From Exiguobacterium indicum HHS 31 (GTDB lineage: Bacteria > Bacillota > Bacilli > Exiguobacteriales > Exiguobacteriaceae), in the NCBI RefSeq assembly GCF_001939065.1, contig NZ_MPSZ01000001.1, positions 1,302,001-1,366,000 of the forward strand: DNA of 64,000 nucleotides, written 5' to 3'. The translations under genes and the position numbers were made by a program. Shown here one piece after another: positions 1 through 8,222 of this stretch. The notes beneath the pieces are model-generated. The model was not told where the DNA came from and searched no databases. It saw only the letters and a program-made list of their open reading frames with translations. Positions within the stretch are counted from its first letter, which is position 1, and each line of letters starts with the position of its first letter.

Positions 1-916
1 TTTCATCTTCTAGGTTATCGTTGATGACAGAACCAAAGATCAAGTTGACTTCCTCATCAGCTGCACTCTGAACGATTTGTGCGGCTTCCGTCACTTCGTA
101 CAAGCTAAGGTTCGCACTACCTGTGATGTTCATCAGAACACCTTTCGCGCCTTCGATCGAGGTCTCAAGCAACGGACTCGAAATCGCTTTTTTCGCTGCT
201 TCCGTCGCGCGGTGTTCGCCTGTCGCGACACCGACACCCATTAAAGCAGAACCTTTTTCCGTCATGATCGTCTTCACATCGGCGAAGTCGAGGTTGATCA
301 GACCAGGTACGGCGATCAAGTCAGTGATACCTTGTACACCTTGACGCAAGACGTTATCTGCTTCTTTGAACGCTTCAAGCATTGGTGTGTTCCGATCAAC
401 GATTTCAAGTAACTTATCGTTCGGAATGACGATCAACGTATCGACTTTTTCTTTGAAGTTCTGGACACCTGAAACAGCATGTTGCATCCGTTTACGTCCT
501 TCGAACATAAATGGTTTTGTGACGACGCCGACTGTCAATGCACCGATTTCTTTTGAAATCTCCGCGATGACAGGAGCAGCTCCTGTACCAGTTCCGCCAC
601 CCATCCCAGCTGTGACGAAGACCATGTCAGCGCCTGAAAGGATTTCTGTTAATTGCTCACGGCTCTCTTCCGCCGCTTTTTTACCGATTTCCGGATTGGC
701 ACCCGCACCGAGACCACGTGTCAATTTAGCACCGAGTTGTAGTTTTACGTCAGCTTGTGACATGTTCAATGCCTGCGCGTCCGTGTTTACTGCGATGAAT
801 TCTACGCCTTGGACACCGTGTTCAATCATTCGGTTGACGGCGTTCGAACCGCCACCACCTACACCGATGACCTTGATTTTTGCTACTTGGTCCATCATTT
901 CATCAAAATGCAACAT
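1..916 (-). CDS. ftsZ: Cell division protein FtsZ (3' end outside window)
   Basis: FtsZ is the tubulin-like GTPase that polymerises at midcell into the Z-ring and recruits the divisome. The visible 305 codons cover the N-terminal GTPase domain and part of the C-terminal tubulin domain. Near the start is the VIGVGGGG nucleotide-binding segment, and the tubulin signature GGGTGTG is encoded around 585-605. The last visible residues ([16 protein letters not shown]) are typical of about position 300, so the C-terminal linker and FtsA/SepF-binding tail lie outside the window. The ATG is at 914-916 with an AGGGGG Shine-Dalgarno just upstream. It follows ftsA by 47 bp on the same strand, the usual ftsA-ftsZ pair. 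Confidence 0.97.
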   Translation of the reverse strand, partial: MLHFDEMMDQVAKIKVIGVGGGGSNAVNRMIEHGVQGVEFIAVNTDAQALNMSQADVKLQLGAKLTRGLGAGANPEIGKKAAEESREQLTEILSGADMVFVTAGMGGGTGTGAAPVIAEISKEIGALTVGVVTKPFMFEGRKRMQHAVSGVQNFKEKVDTLIVIPNDKLLEIVDRNTPMLEAFKEADNVLRQGVQGITDLIAVPGLINLDFADVKTIMTEKGSALMGVGVATGEHRATEAAKKAISSPLLETSIEGAKGVLMNITGSANLSLYEVTEAAQIVQSAADEEVNLIFGSVINDNLEDE

Positions 917-963
917 AAAAAGGGCCCCCTAATATTTTTTACTCATTGGATTTTTTGTAGGCA

Positions 964-2268
964 TTAACCAAAGAATTTCTCAAAGAAACTACTGAATGAC
1001 TTTTTCTCTTTCGGAGGCTGTTCACGTGTTGGCCGTTCGTTTCGCGTAGGTGACGTCTGTTCGTTCATGAGCAGTGCATCCTGTTCATGTCCGTGCGCTA
1101 CGGCTTCCTTCTCTTCCGCCCGGTCGAAACCTGATTTCGATACGGCGCTTCTTGAGAGCACATAACGTAACATACCGGCTGCGACGGCATACTTCGGATG
1201 ACGAATACCAAGACTAGCAGGTTGATAGACATTGACGCTCTGCTTGAAGATTCGTTTTCCGAGCTGATCGATTCCCGGTAATGAAGAACTTCCCCCACAT
1301 AAGATTAAGCCACTATTCATGTGAGCGTATCCTGCTTGCGTCATTCGTTTTTGAATCATCTCGAAGATTTCCTCAAGTCGTGCTTCTAAAACGAATCCAA
1401 TCTCTGATTGTGGTTCGAAACGATGTTCGCCGTTGATCGTGACGTAGGAAACTTTCTCTTCCGGATCCCCGAGTGCTTCAAGCGCAACACCATATTCTTC
1501 TTTAGCAAGTTTCGCGTCTTGATATTTACAATTCATCTTGTACGTCAAATCACGTGTCAGATGATCACCACCGTATGGCAACGTCGTCGAGTAGACGAGA
1601 TCATTCTTTTCGTAGATGGAAAGTGTCGTCGTCTCATGACCGATATCGATGATTCCGACACCGAGTTCGAGTTCATCAATCGATGCTGCGATTCTAGATA
1701 CCGCTAAACTCTCCAGCACATATCCAGCAAGCTCTAAACCAGCCCGTTCAATGGAACGTTTAATGCTATGTAGGATCGTCTTCGCTCCGATGATGAGCTT
1801 CCCTGTTACTTCGAGACGATAACCGATCATTCCTCTCGGATCAGTGATTTCTGTTTGCTGATCGACTGTAAAGGTCTTCGGCAAGACATCGACGACACTG
1901 AGTTCGTTCGGAATTCGCATGACCATCGCAGAATGCAGAACGTCTTTCACGTCATCATCCGTGATTTCATTGTCCTCACCTTTGATCGATGTCATCCCTT
2001 GGCAATCCTTCACTTGAATGTGTTCACCGGAAATAGCGACATATACTTCACCAATTGGTTCACCAAGTGTACGTTCCACTTCCGTAACCGCTTGTTTAAT
2101 GGCTTGTACCGTTTGATCGATGTCAACGATGACACCTCGTTTAACACCCGCGGATGGTGCAGAACCTTCAGCAAGAACGTTCAGCGTTCCACCAAGTAGT
2201 TCACCGACGATGAGTTTCACCTCCGATGTCCCAATGTCGAGCGCGGCAATCGTACCTTTCGTTTCCAT
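964..2268 (-). CDS. ftsA: Cell division protein FtsA
   Basis: FtsA is an actin-like ATPase that tethers FtsZ filaments to the membrane and recruits later division proteins. At 434 aa it has normal family length. The N-terminus shows the actin-fold phosphate-1 motif (ALDIGTSEVK, residues 9-18), and an adenosine-type motif ILCGGSSSLPG lies near residue 325. The C-terminus ends in an amphipathic helix (KSFSSFFEKFFG) that matches the membrane-targeting sequence of the family. A lysine-, glutamate- and proline-rich linker precedes it. The gene sits directly upstream of ftsZ and is separated from divIB by about 230 bp with two hairpins, so it may have its own promoter. Confidence 0.97.
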   Translation of the reverse strand: METKGTIAALDIGTSEVKLIVGELLGGTLNVLAEGSAPSAGVKRGVIVDIDQTVQAIKQAVTEVERTLGEPIGEVYVAISGEHIQVKDCQGMTSIKGEDNEITDDDVKDVLHSAMVMRIPNELSVVDVLPKTFTVDQQTEITDPRGMIGYRLEVTGKLIIGAKTILHSIKRSIERAGLELAGYVLESLAVSRIAASIDELELGVGIIDIGHETTTLSIYEKNDLVYSTTLPYGGDHLTRDLTYKMNCKYQDAKLAKEEYGVALEALGDPEEKVSYVTINGEHRFEPQSEIGFVLEARLEEIFEMIQKRMTQAGYAHMNSGLILCGGSSSLPGIDQLGKRIFKQSVNVYQPASLGIRHPKYAVAAGMLRYVLSRSAVSKSGFDRAEEKEAVAHGHEQDALLMNEQTSPTRNERPTREQPPKEKKSFSSFFEKFFG

Positions 2269-2314
2269 GGGAGTGACACCTCCACTTTCATAATACTAAT
2301 CCTTTTTATTCCTA

Positions 2315-2320
2315 ATTATA
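2315..2320 (-). promoter_or_regulatory. Possible -10 element upstream of ftsA
   Basis: The minus strand reads TATAAT here, about 47 bp upstream of the ftsA start. No good -35 hexamer lies at 16-18 bp, so this is only a candidate for an ftsAZ promoter in the divIB-ftsA gap. Confidence 0.3.
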
Positions 2321-2402
2321 TTCTAGGAATGAGTCAGGCTTCTTCTCGTTTAAGTCTACACTATATAAATACTTACGAAAAGAAGTTATTGCCCGTCTTA
2401 GC

Positions 2403-2437
2403 GTTCGAATAGATTACGATTTGATGACGATTCGAAC
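2403..2437. repeat. 8-bp inverted repeat upstream of ftsA
   Basis: GTTCGAAT at 2403-2410 is the exact inverse of ATTCGAAC at 2430-2437, with a 19-nt loop. No U-run follows on either strand, so it is not a clear terminator. It could be an operator or an RNA hairpin in the ftsA leader. Confidence 0.5.
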
Positions 2438-2444
2438 AAAGGTC

Positions 2445-2480
2445 GACGAATGAAAACACACGTTTGTTTTTTTATTCGTC
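2445..2480 (-). terminator. Hairpin downstream of divIB
   Basis: GACGAAT (2445-2451) pairs with ATTCGTC (2474-2480), and an inner AAAACA/TGTTTT stem extends it. The hairpin lies 18 bp after the divIB stop. The stem is partly A/T and no strong U-tract follows on the minus strand, so it may be a weak terminator or attenuator between divIB and ftsA. Confidence 0.4.
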
Positions 2481-2497
2481 AGCCCTTTACGAATATT

Positions 2498-3277
2498 CTA
2501 TTTTTTTCCTTTATATGGCTTGAAATAGATACCGCCATCAATTGTAATCGTTCCCGTCTTTCCTTTTGGTAAGGCAGAAATGACCTTTACGTATTCATTC
2601 AAGGAATTTGAAAAGGATGATGTACTGAGTAACACCGTATTCCCATCCGTCATGAATAATTTCAGACCACCCTTGTCCGTCTTATCGTTTGCGACGATTT
2701 CAGAGATCCGACTACGTACTTTCGGCTCGATCTTAACGAGTTCCTTCGTCAACCGATTTAATGATTGATCCGTAAATCCAGTCAGAATTGGTGCATCGAA
2801 TAATTCTTCCTTCGACTTTCCGGGAATGATCGTTCCGTCCGCCAGTACGATCCGGTCTCCTGGTTTATCCTTTGCGTAAGCGATCTCTTTCTCTTCCGTC
2901 ACCGTCACGCGATATTGATGCAAAAACTGTTTTTGCATCGTTGCTTCCTGAATGCCTGGAACCCTCTCGATTCGTTCAAGAATGTCTTCCTCTGATAGAT
3001 TAAAGGCGTGTGTCTCATTCACCTTAACTCCTGATGCCTTCAAGATATCTGATGTTTTGACATTAAGATTACCATCAATATCAAATCGAGCGACCCGAGA
3101 ATAACTCGACTGTAGATAAAAAACGACACCGACCAATAGACCAATCAGAATCAGGACATAGATGAGCCTCCGGTTGGCTTTTTTGCGACGTTGTTCACGG
3201 ATATAAGGTATCTTATCCTCGAGGCTGCGGACGTTCTCGTCCTCTTGTGGTCGTCCAACCGCTCTCCGTTCCCTCAC
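2498..3277 (-). CDS. divIB: Cell division protein DivIB (FtsQ)
   Basis: DivIB/FtsQ is a bitopic membrane protein that joins FtsL and DivIC in the septal synthase complex. The 259-aa product has a basic cytoplasmic N-terminus (about residues 1-37), one transmembrane helix ([18 protein letters not shown], about 38-55) and an extracytoplasmic POTRA domain starting at [21 protein letters not shown] beta domain ([13 protein letters not shown] onward) follows. The GTG start at 3277 is preceded by GAGGGGG at good spacing. It lies between murG and ftsA, its usual place in Bacillales. Confidence 0.93.
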   Translation of the reverse strand: MRERRAVGRPQEDENVRSLEDKIPYIREQRRKKANRRLIYVLILIGLLVGVVFYLQSSYSRVARFDIDGNLNVKTSDILKASGVKVNETHAFNLSEEDILERIERVPGIQEATMQKQFLHQYRVTVTEEKEIAYAKDKPGDRIVLADGTIIPGKSKEELFDAPILTGFTDQSLNRLTKELVKIEPKVRSRISEIVANDKTDKGGLKLFMTDGNTVLLSTSSFSNSLNEYVKVISALPKGKTGTITIDGGIYFKPYKGKK

Positions 3278-3338
3278 GTCTCATTCCCCCTCTATAACGT
3301 AACAATTCATTTCCCTATCGGTCTTTTCCTGCAATAGT

Positions 3339-4433
3339 TTAGTTTTTTTGTCCTGTCAGTCGTAACAATTCATCGACTAAGTCCCGTGAAGCGTTCGGCA
3401 TACCGAGCGCAAGCGCCGCTTCAGACATCATTTGTTGTTGTGCTAATGCTTTTTCGCATGCCTCAAACAACCGATCACCCGTTAGCTCTTGTTCACGAAT
3501 CAATAGACTCGCACCTGTCTCGACGAGCGATGAGGCATTGACCTCTTGGTGATTTTCCGTCACGTAAGGACTCGGGATGAGCACACTCGGTAAGCCGAGT
3601 GTCGTCAGCTCTGCCAATGTGCTTGCTCCCGAACGTGAAATGACGAGTTGACTTGCTTTTAAGATGTTCGGTAAATCATATACGAATGGGCGAAGTTGAA
3701 TGCGTTCTGGTACGGAACCAACGCGTGACATAATCGTATCGTAATGAATTTGACCAGTAACGAAGAGGAGCGACCAGCCTGCTTGCTCGACCTTTGGCAT
3801 CATATCGACGACTGCTTCGTTGATTGCAGGTGCGCCACGACTACCGCCATAGATGACGACGAGAGGACGTCCTTCCTCAAAACCGAAACGTTGTCGCTCT
3901 TCAAGCGGATTGATGTTGAGCTCTGCCACTTCAGAAGCACGCGGATTTCCGATTAAAACCGTCTTCGCTTCATTCTTACCAAAGTGATGTCCAGACCCTT
4001 TAAAAGAGAGTGCAACACGATCCACATACCGAGCTAAAAATTTATTCGTGATACCAGGTAGACTGTTTTGTTCATGAACGAGTGTCTTGAAACCCATTTT
4101 TGCAGCCGTATACAATACCGGTCCACAAACGAACCCACCTGTACCAACGACGATATCCGGTTGGAACTGACGCAGTAGTCGACGAACACGCCGGACGCTC
4201 TTGACGAACCGGATACCAGTCTTGACGTTTTCGAACGACAAGGAACGACGGATGCCAGAAATCTCAATCGATTCAAATGGAATTCCCGCACGACGAACGA
4301 TATCCGCCTCGAGACCATTTTCTGTTCCGATATAGAGGACCTCACACGGCATGCGTTGTTCGAGCTCCCGGATCATAGCGAGTGCCGGATAGATGTGACC
4401 GCCTGTACCGCCTCCAGAGACGACGATTTTCAT
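3339..4433 (-). CDS. murG: MurG, lipid II synthase (UDP-GlcNAc transferase)
   Basis: MurG adds GlcNAc from UDP-GlcNAc to lipid I on the cytoplasmic membrane face, giving lipid II. The 364-aa GT28 protein begins with the diagnostic glycine-rich loop GGGTGGHIYPALA (residues 7-19). A second glycine loop occurs in VVIYGGSRGAPAINE (about 191), and the sugar-nucleotide site SRSGASTLAEL is near residue 264. The start overlaps the murD stop by 4 bp (ATGA), which indicates translational coupling, and an AGGAGG site lies in the end of murD. Confidence 0.97.
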   Translation of the reverse strand: MKIVVSGGGTGGHIYPALAMIRELEQRMPCEVLYIGTENGLEADIVRRAGIPFESIEISGIRRSLSFENVKTGIRFVKSVRRVRRLLRQFQPDIVVGTGGFVCGPVLYTAAKMGFKTLVHEQNSLPGITNKFLARYVDRVALSFKGSGHHFGKNEAKTVLIGNPRASEVAELNINPLEERQRFGFEEGRPLVVIYGGSRGAPAINEAVVDMMPKVEQAGWSLLFVTGQIHYDTIMSRVGSVPERIQLRPFVYDLPNILKASQLVISRSGASTLAELTTLGLPSVLIPSPYVTENHQEVNASSLVETGASLLIREQELTGDRLFEACEKALAQQQMMSEAALALGMPNASRDLVDELLRLTGQKN

Positions 4434-5791
4434 ACTGTTGTTCCTCCTACTTCATGTACGGCACGAACGAAATGATCGCCGCGCTCTTCATATGTCTTGT
4501 ATTGATCCCAACTTGCAGATGCTGGTGACAGAAGAATGATGTCGCCGGGTCGTGACACTTCAAACGCTACTTTCACGGCTTCATCCATCGCCTCAACGAC
4601 GGTTGACGCATAGCCATTTTCTGACGCAAGCGTTCCGAATCGATGACCCGTCTCACCAAGTCCGATGACATGTTTGACATGCTTCATTGCATCGAGTAAC
4701 GGTGTCAAATCCGCTCCACGCTCGAGTCCGCCACACAACCAGATGATGGGTGCCGTAAATCCGGACAACGCCGCTTCTGTTGCAACATTATTCGTTGCTT
4801 TTGAGTCGTTGTAAACTTTTCGACCAGCAATTTCACCGACGAACTGTGTCCGGTGCTCTACACCACCAAACGTCCGTAGAACATGTTGAACGTCAGAGAA
4901 TGCTAAGTTAAACGGTTCGACGAGTGTTAAGGCTGCGAGAACGTTCTCGACATTATGTCCACCACCGAGAGCAAGTTCATCAACAGGTAAGATACTCGTC
5001 CCATTGATTGTCAACGTATCGTTCAGGACTTCTGCATACGCCGATTGACGACGAGAGAACAAGAGTGGCGTTACTTCAGCAGTCTTTCCGAGCGCATTGA
5101 CGGACGCATCATCGGCATTCAAGACAAGACGATCCGTTTCTTTCATGTTCTTAAAGATCCGGGCTTTCGCTTCACCATACGATTCAAAATCACCATGATA
5201 ATCCAGATGTGCCGGTGATAAATTCAAGAAGGCTGCCGTGTATGGTCGGAACTGCTCGATCCCCATCAATTGAAAACTTGATAATTCAATGACGATGATA
5301 TCGTCCTGTTTCGCCTGACATGCGATTTCAATTGCCGGGAATCCAATGTTTCCTGCCAAATGTACACGCCGCGTACCGGTTTTCAACAACTCATGGACAA
5401 GCGTCGTCGTCGTCGTTTTCCCGTTCGATCCTGTAATGGCAATCCACGTCGCATCGGTTGCTTGATACGCTAGTTCTACTTCTGTCCAAACCGGAATGTC
5501 GCGTCGTAAGGCTTCTTGTAGCAGATCGATGTGATACGGAATCCCTGGATTCTTGACGATCAAATCGATGTCGTCGAGTAGTGTGAGCGGGTGCTCACCG
5601 TAGACCGTCTTAACATCGAGTGATGCAAGCGTCGCTTGATCACTCTCGGACGGCGTTTTCCCGTCATTGACCGTTACTTCTGCACCAACACTCGCTAAAT
5701 ACCGAGCTGCTGCGATTCCACTTTTCGCCGTTCCGAGAACGAGCACTTTTTGATCATTCCATTGTCGTTGTTCCATTGTTGAATCGCTCAC
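4430..5791 (-). CDS. murD: MurD, UDP-MurNAc-L-Ala:D-Glu ligase
   Basis: MurD adds D-glutamate to UDP-MurNAc-L-alanine in the cytoplasm. The 453-aa protein has an N-terminal Rossmann-like domain (VLVLGTAKSGIAAARYL), the ATP-binding P-loop ITGSNGKTTTT near residue 117, and the C-terminal segment VYNDSKATN that is typical of MurD. The start codon is unsure: GTG at 5791 or an ATG five codons later, neither with a strong Shine-Dalgarno. It sits between mraY (18 bp) and murG (4-bp overlap). Confidence 0.96.
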   Translation of the reverse strand: MSDSTMEQRQWNDQKVLVLGTAKSGIAAARYLASVGAEVTVNDGKTPSESDQATLASLDVKTVYGEHPLTLLDDIDLIVKNPGIPYHIDLLQEALRRDIPVWTEVELAYQATDATWIAITGSNGKTTTTTLVHELLKTGTRRVHLAGNIGFPAIEIACQAKQDDIIVIELSSFQLMGIEQFRPYTAAFLNLSPAHLDYHGDFESYGEAKARIFKNMKETDRLVLNADDASVNALGKTAEVTPLLFSRRQSAYAEVLNDTLTINGTSILPVDELALGGGHNVENVLAALTLVEPFNLAFSDVQHVLRTFGGVEHRTQFVGEIAGRKVYNDSKATNNVATEAALSGFTAPIIWLCGGLERGADLTPLLDAMKHVKHVIGLGETGHRFGTLASENGYASTVVEAMDEAVKVAFEVSRPGDIILLSPASASWDQYKTYEERGDHFVRAVHEVGGTTV

Positions 5792-5809
5792 TTTCTCTCT
5801 TCTTTTTTA

Positions 5810-6772
5810 TTACACGAATAGATAGGCGATGAATGCCATCAAACAGCTGATTCCTGCGAATGTACCGACGATCCGCCATTCGCTCCAACCGACCATTTCG
5901 AAGTGGTGGTGAATTGGGCTCATTTTGAAAATTCGTTTTCCTGTCGTCTTAAAGGAGATGACTTGTAGAATGACTGATAATGTCTCGACAACGAAAACGA
6001 TACCGATTAAGACGAGTAGTAATTCCAGTTTTAAGACAATCGATAGACCTGCTAATGCAGCTCCAAGTGCAAGTGACCCTGTATCTCCCATGAAGATCTT
6101 CGCTGGGTGCGCATTGAATAATAGGAATCCGATCAAGGCACCGACCGCTGAGAAAGCAAAACAAGCAGCGCCTACTTCATCTGCGATAAACCAACTGTAT
6201 AATCCGAAGAACAAGAATGTTGGAATCGCTGTAAATGATACGAGACCGTCCAATCCATCCGTCAAGTTGACTGCATTTGAGAAACCAACTAACCAGAACA
6301 AGGCAACAAACGGATAGACGATACCGAAATCAAGCTCAAAATCGGTAAATGGAATCGATAGATACGTCGCGTCACTTGTAAATCCACCACTCAACCAGAC
6401 AAATAACAATCCGACGACGATTTGTCCAAGTAATTTTTGTTTTGAATTCAGACCAAGGTTACGTTTCTTGACGACTTTGATGTAATCATCAATGAAGCCG
6501 ATAACGCCATACGCAAGTGTTAAAAACAGTAACGATAATTGTGTCGTCGATAGATCGCCCATGACGACTGCACCGAGAACGCTGACGATCATCGCGACAA
6601 GAATGACGATTCCACCCATCGTCGGTGTTCCGGATTTGACCTGATGCCATTGCGGTCCTTCTTCCCGAATTTCCTGACCAAACTTCAATTGGTGTAGAAA
6701 CGGAATCGCTTTTGGCATGACGAGTAATACAACAAGAAATGCAAGAATAAGACTGATGAATAATGTGATCAT
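5810..6772 (-). CDS. mraY: MraY, phospho-MurNAc-pentapeptide translocase
   Basis: MraY transfers phospho-MurNAc-pentapeptide to undecaprenyl phosphate, forming lipid I. It is a polytopic membrane protein, here 320 aa with about ten hydrophobic segments. Family motifs are present: DDYIKVVKKRNLGL (Mg-binding Asp pair), NAVNLTDGLDGL, FMGDTGSLALG and the late MSPIHHHFE loop. I chose the ATG at 6770-6772 because AAGGG sits 8 nt upstream; an in-frame GTG three codons earlier is worse placed. Confidence 0.96.
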   Translation of the reverse strand: MITLFISLILAFLVVLLVMPKAIPFLHQLKFGQEIREEGPQWHQVKSGTPTMGGIVILVAMIVSVLGAVVMGDLSTTQLSLLFLTLAYGVIGFIDDYIKVVKKRNLGLNSKQKLLGQIVVGLLFVWLSGGFTSDATYLSIPFTDFELDFGIVYPFVALFWLVGFSNAVNLTDGLDGLVSFTAIPTFLFFGLYSWFIADEVGAACFAFSAVGALIGFLLFNAHPAKIFMGDTGSLALGAALAGLSIVLKLELLLVLIGIVFVVETLSVILQVISFKTTGKRIFKMSPIHHHFEMVGWSEWRIVGTFAGISCLMAFIAYLFV

Positions 6773-6794
6773 AGCAGACACCCTTTTTCAAAAA

Positions 6795-8114
6795 TTAGTT
6801 TTCGTTCAGATAGGTTAATATCCGTTCAAGCGCCATCCCACGTGACGCTTTCAATAAGACGATTGTTCGTTCTCCGAGCAATGGGCGCAATCGTTTTGCA
6901 GCATCCTCGACGGTTGTCGCGAATTGGATTTGAACAGACGGGTCGCTGATTCCTTCAGCAATCCACGCGCCTTTCTCCCCTACTAGGATAGCATGCGAGA
7001 CAGGTAACGCAATCCGCTTTCCGACCGAGGCATGTAATAAGCGTTCTTGGTCCCCTAATTCATACATATCGCCGAGGACGAGAACGCGTGTCGTGTACCC
7101 TTCCAGCGCAGTGACCGTCTCAATCGCTGCATTCATTGATGTCGGACTCGCGTTATACGCATCATTGATGACCGCAGTCTCTTCAAAGAGTAATCGTTCC
7201 ATCCGCATCGGTGTCAATTCAACCGCATCGAACCCTTCTTGAATCCGGGCGTCCGTCACGCCAAGTGCACGTGCTGTCGCAATTGCGTATGCTGCATTTC
7301 GGACTTGGTGTTTCCCTAGCACTGGTAGGTGAAAAGCGGTGCCATCGTAAGTAAAGGCCGTTCCAAAGAACGTTGCTTCCTTCGTTTCGATCCGGTACGT
7401 ATTTCCGATTTGATAGCCGATCTTCTCCGCTTCGACTTCTGCGAGAAGTGGTTCGTCACCATCAACGAATAAATGACCACCTGGTTTGAGTCCGGATTGA
7501 ATCTCAAGCTTCGCTTTGGCGATGCCACTGCGTCCACCGACTTGCTCCGCATGCGATTCGCCGATGTTCGTGACGAGTGCGATATCTGGCTCAGCTAGAT
7601 TCGATAGGAATTCAATATCGCCAAACCCGTTCATTCCCATCTCAAGCACAGCGACTTCTGTATCAGCTGGCATCATGAGAATCGTTAACGGCATTCCGAT
7701 ATCCGAATTGAAGTTTCCTTGTGTCTTATGTGTCTTAAACGTCGTCTTGAGTACGCTCTCGACCATGTCCTTCGTCGATGTCTTCCCATTTGATCCAGTG
7801 ATGGCGACGATTTTTGGCGCAACCTGCAGTAAGTATCGTTTTGCGATGTGTTGCAGGGCAACCAATGGTTCATCGACTTCTAAAAAGACGATGTCGATGT
7901 TTGGTCGATCAATACCTTTCTTCCATAAGGTGACAATCGCTCCTTGTTTTTTTGCACCTTCAAGGAATCGATGACCATCAACGCGTGCTCCTTGAATCGG
8001 AACATAAAGACCGTCTTCAAGTTGTGCGCGTGAATCCGTTGCAAAATGACGAACGATACGATCATCTTTCACATCGAGATGCAACCATTCAGCGAGTTGC
8101 GTAATTGTTAACAT
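6795..8114 (-). CDS. murF: MurF, D-Ala-D-Ala-adding ligase
   Basis: MurF adds D-Ala-D-Ala to UDP-MurNAc-tripeptide. The 439-aa product starts MLTITQLAEWL, has the P-loop ITGSNGKTSTKDM near residue 110 and the MurF-type stretch NFNSDIGMPLTIL followed by VAVLEMGMNGFGDI, then NDAYNASPTSM. These separate it from MurE. The ATG at 8112-8114 has GGAGGT upstream; a longer reading frame with 17 extra codons lacks one. It lies where B. subtilis has murE, but by sequence it is murF, and no murE occurs in the cluster. Confidence 0.94.
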   Translation of the reverse strand: MLTITQLAEWLHLDVKDDRIVRHFATDSRAQLEDGLYVPIQGARVDGHRFLEGAKKQGAIVTLWKKGIDRPNIDIVFLEVDEPLVALQHIAKRYLLQVAPKIVAITGSNGKTSTKDMVESVLKTTFKTHKTQGNFNSDIGMPLTILMMPADTEVAVLEMGMNGFGDIEFLSNLAEPDIALVTNIGESHAEQVGGRSGIAKAKLEIQSGLKPGGHLFVDGDEPLLAEVEAEKIGYQIGNTYRIETKEATFFGTAFTYDGTAFHLPVLGKHQVRNAAYAIATARALGVTDARIQEGFDAVELTPMRMERLLFEETAVINDAYNASPTSMNAAIETVTALEGYTTRVLVLGDMYELGDQERLLHASVGKRIALPVSHAILVGEKGAWIAEGISDPSVQIQFATTVEDAAKRLRPLLGERTIVLLKASRGMALERILTYLNEN

Positions 8115-8144
8115 GATATATACCTCCATTTGATGACAGCAAAA

Positions 8145-8187
8145 GAGGACGAATGCAAAAGTCAACGAATGACTCCTGTTCGTCCTC
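8145..8187 (-). terminator. Hairpin between pbpB and murF
   Basis: A perfect 9-bp stem (GAGGACGAA 8145-8153 with TTCGTCCTC 8179-8187) is followed on the minus strand by CTCTTTTGCT. It may end part of the rsmH-ftsL-pbpB transcript before murF. The loop is long and the U-run short, so read-through is likely. Confidence 0.45.
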
Positions 8188-8222
8188 GTCTTCCTGTAGA
8201 AATCAGGAAATTTGCCCCACCG

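Noticed and set aside
366-932. 188-aa plus-strand reading frame
   Set aside because: Lies entirely antisense to the conserved ftsZ start; Pro/Ala/Ser-rich composition is typical of a shadow frame.
6795-8165. N-terminal extension of murF
   Set aside because: The extra 17 codons are Cys/Phe-rich, precede the strong GGAGGT site and are not conserved.
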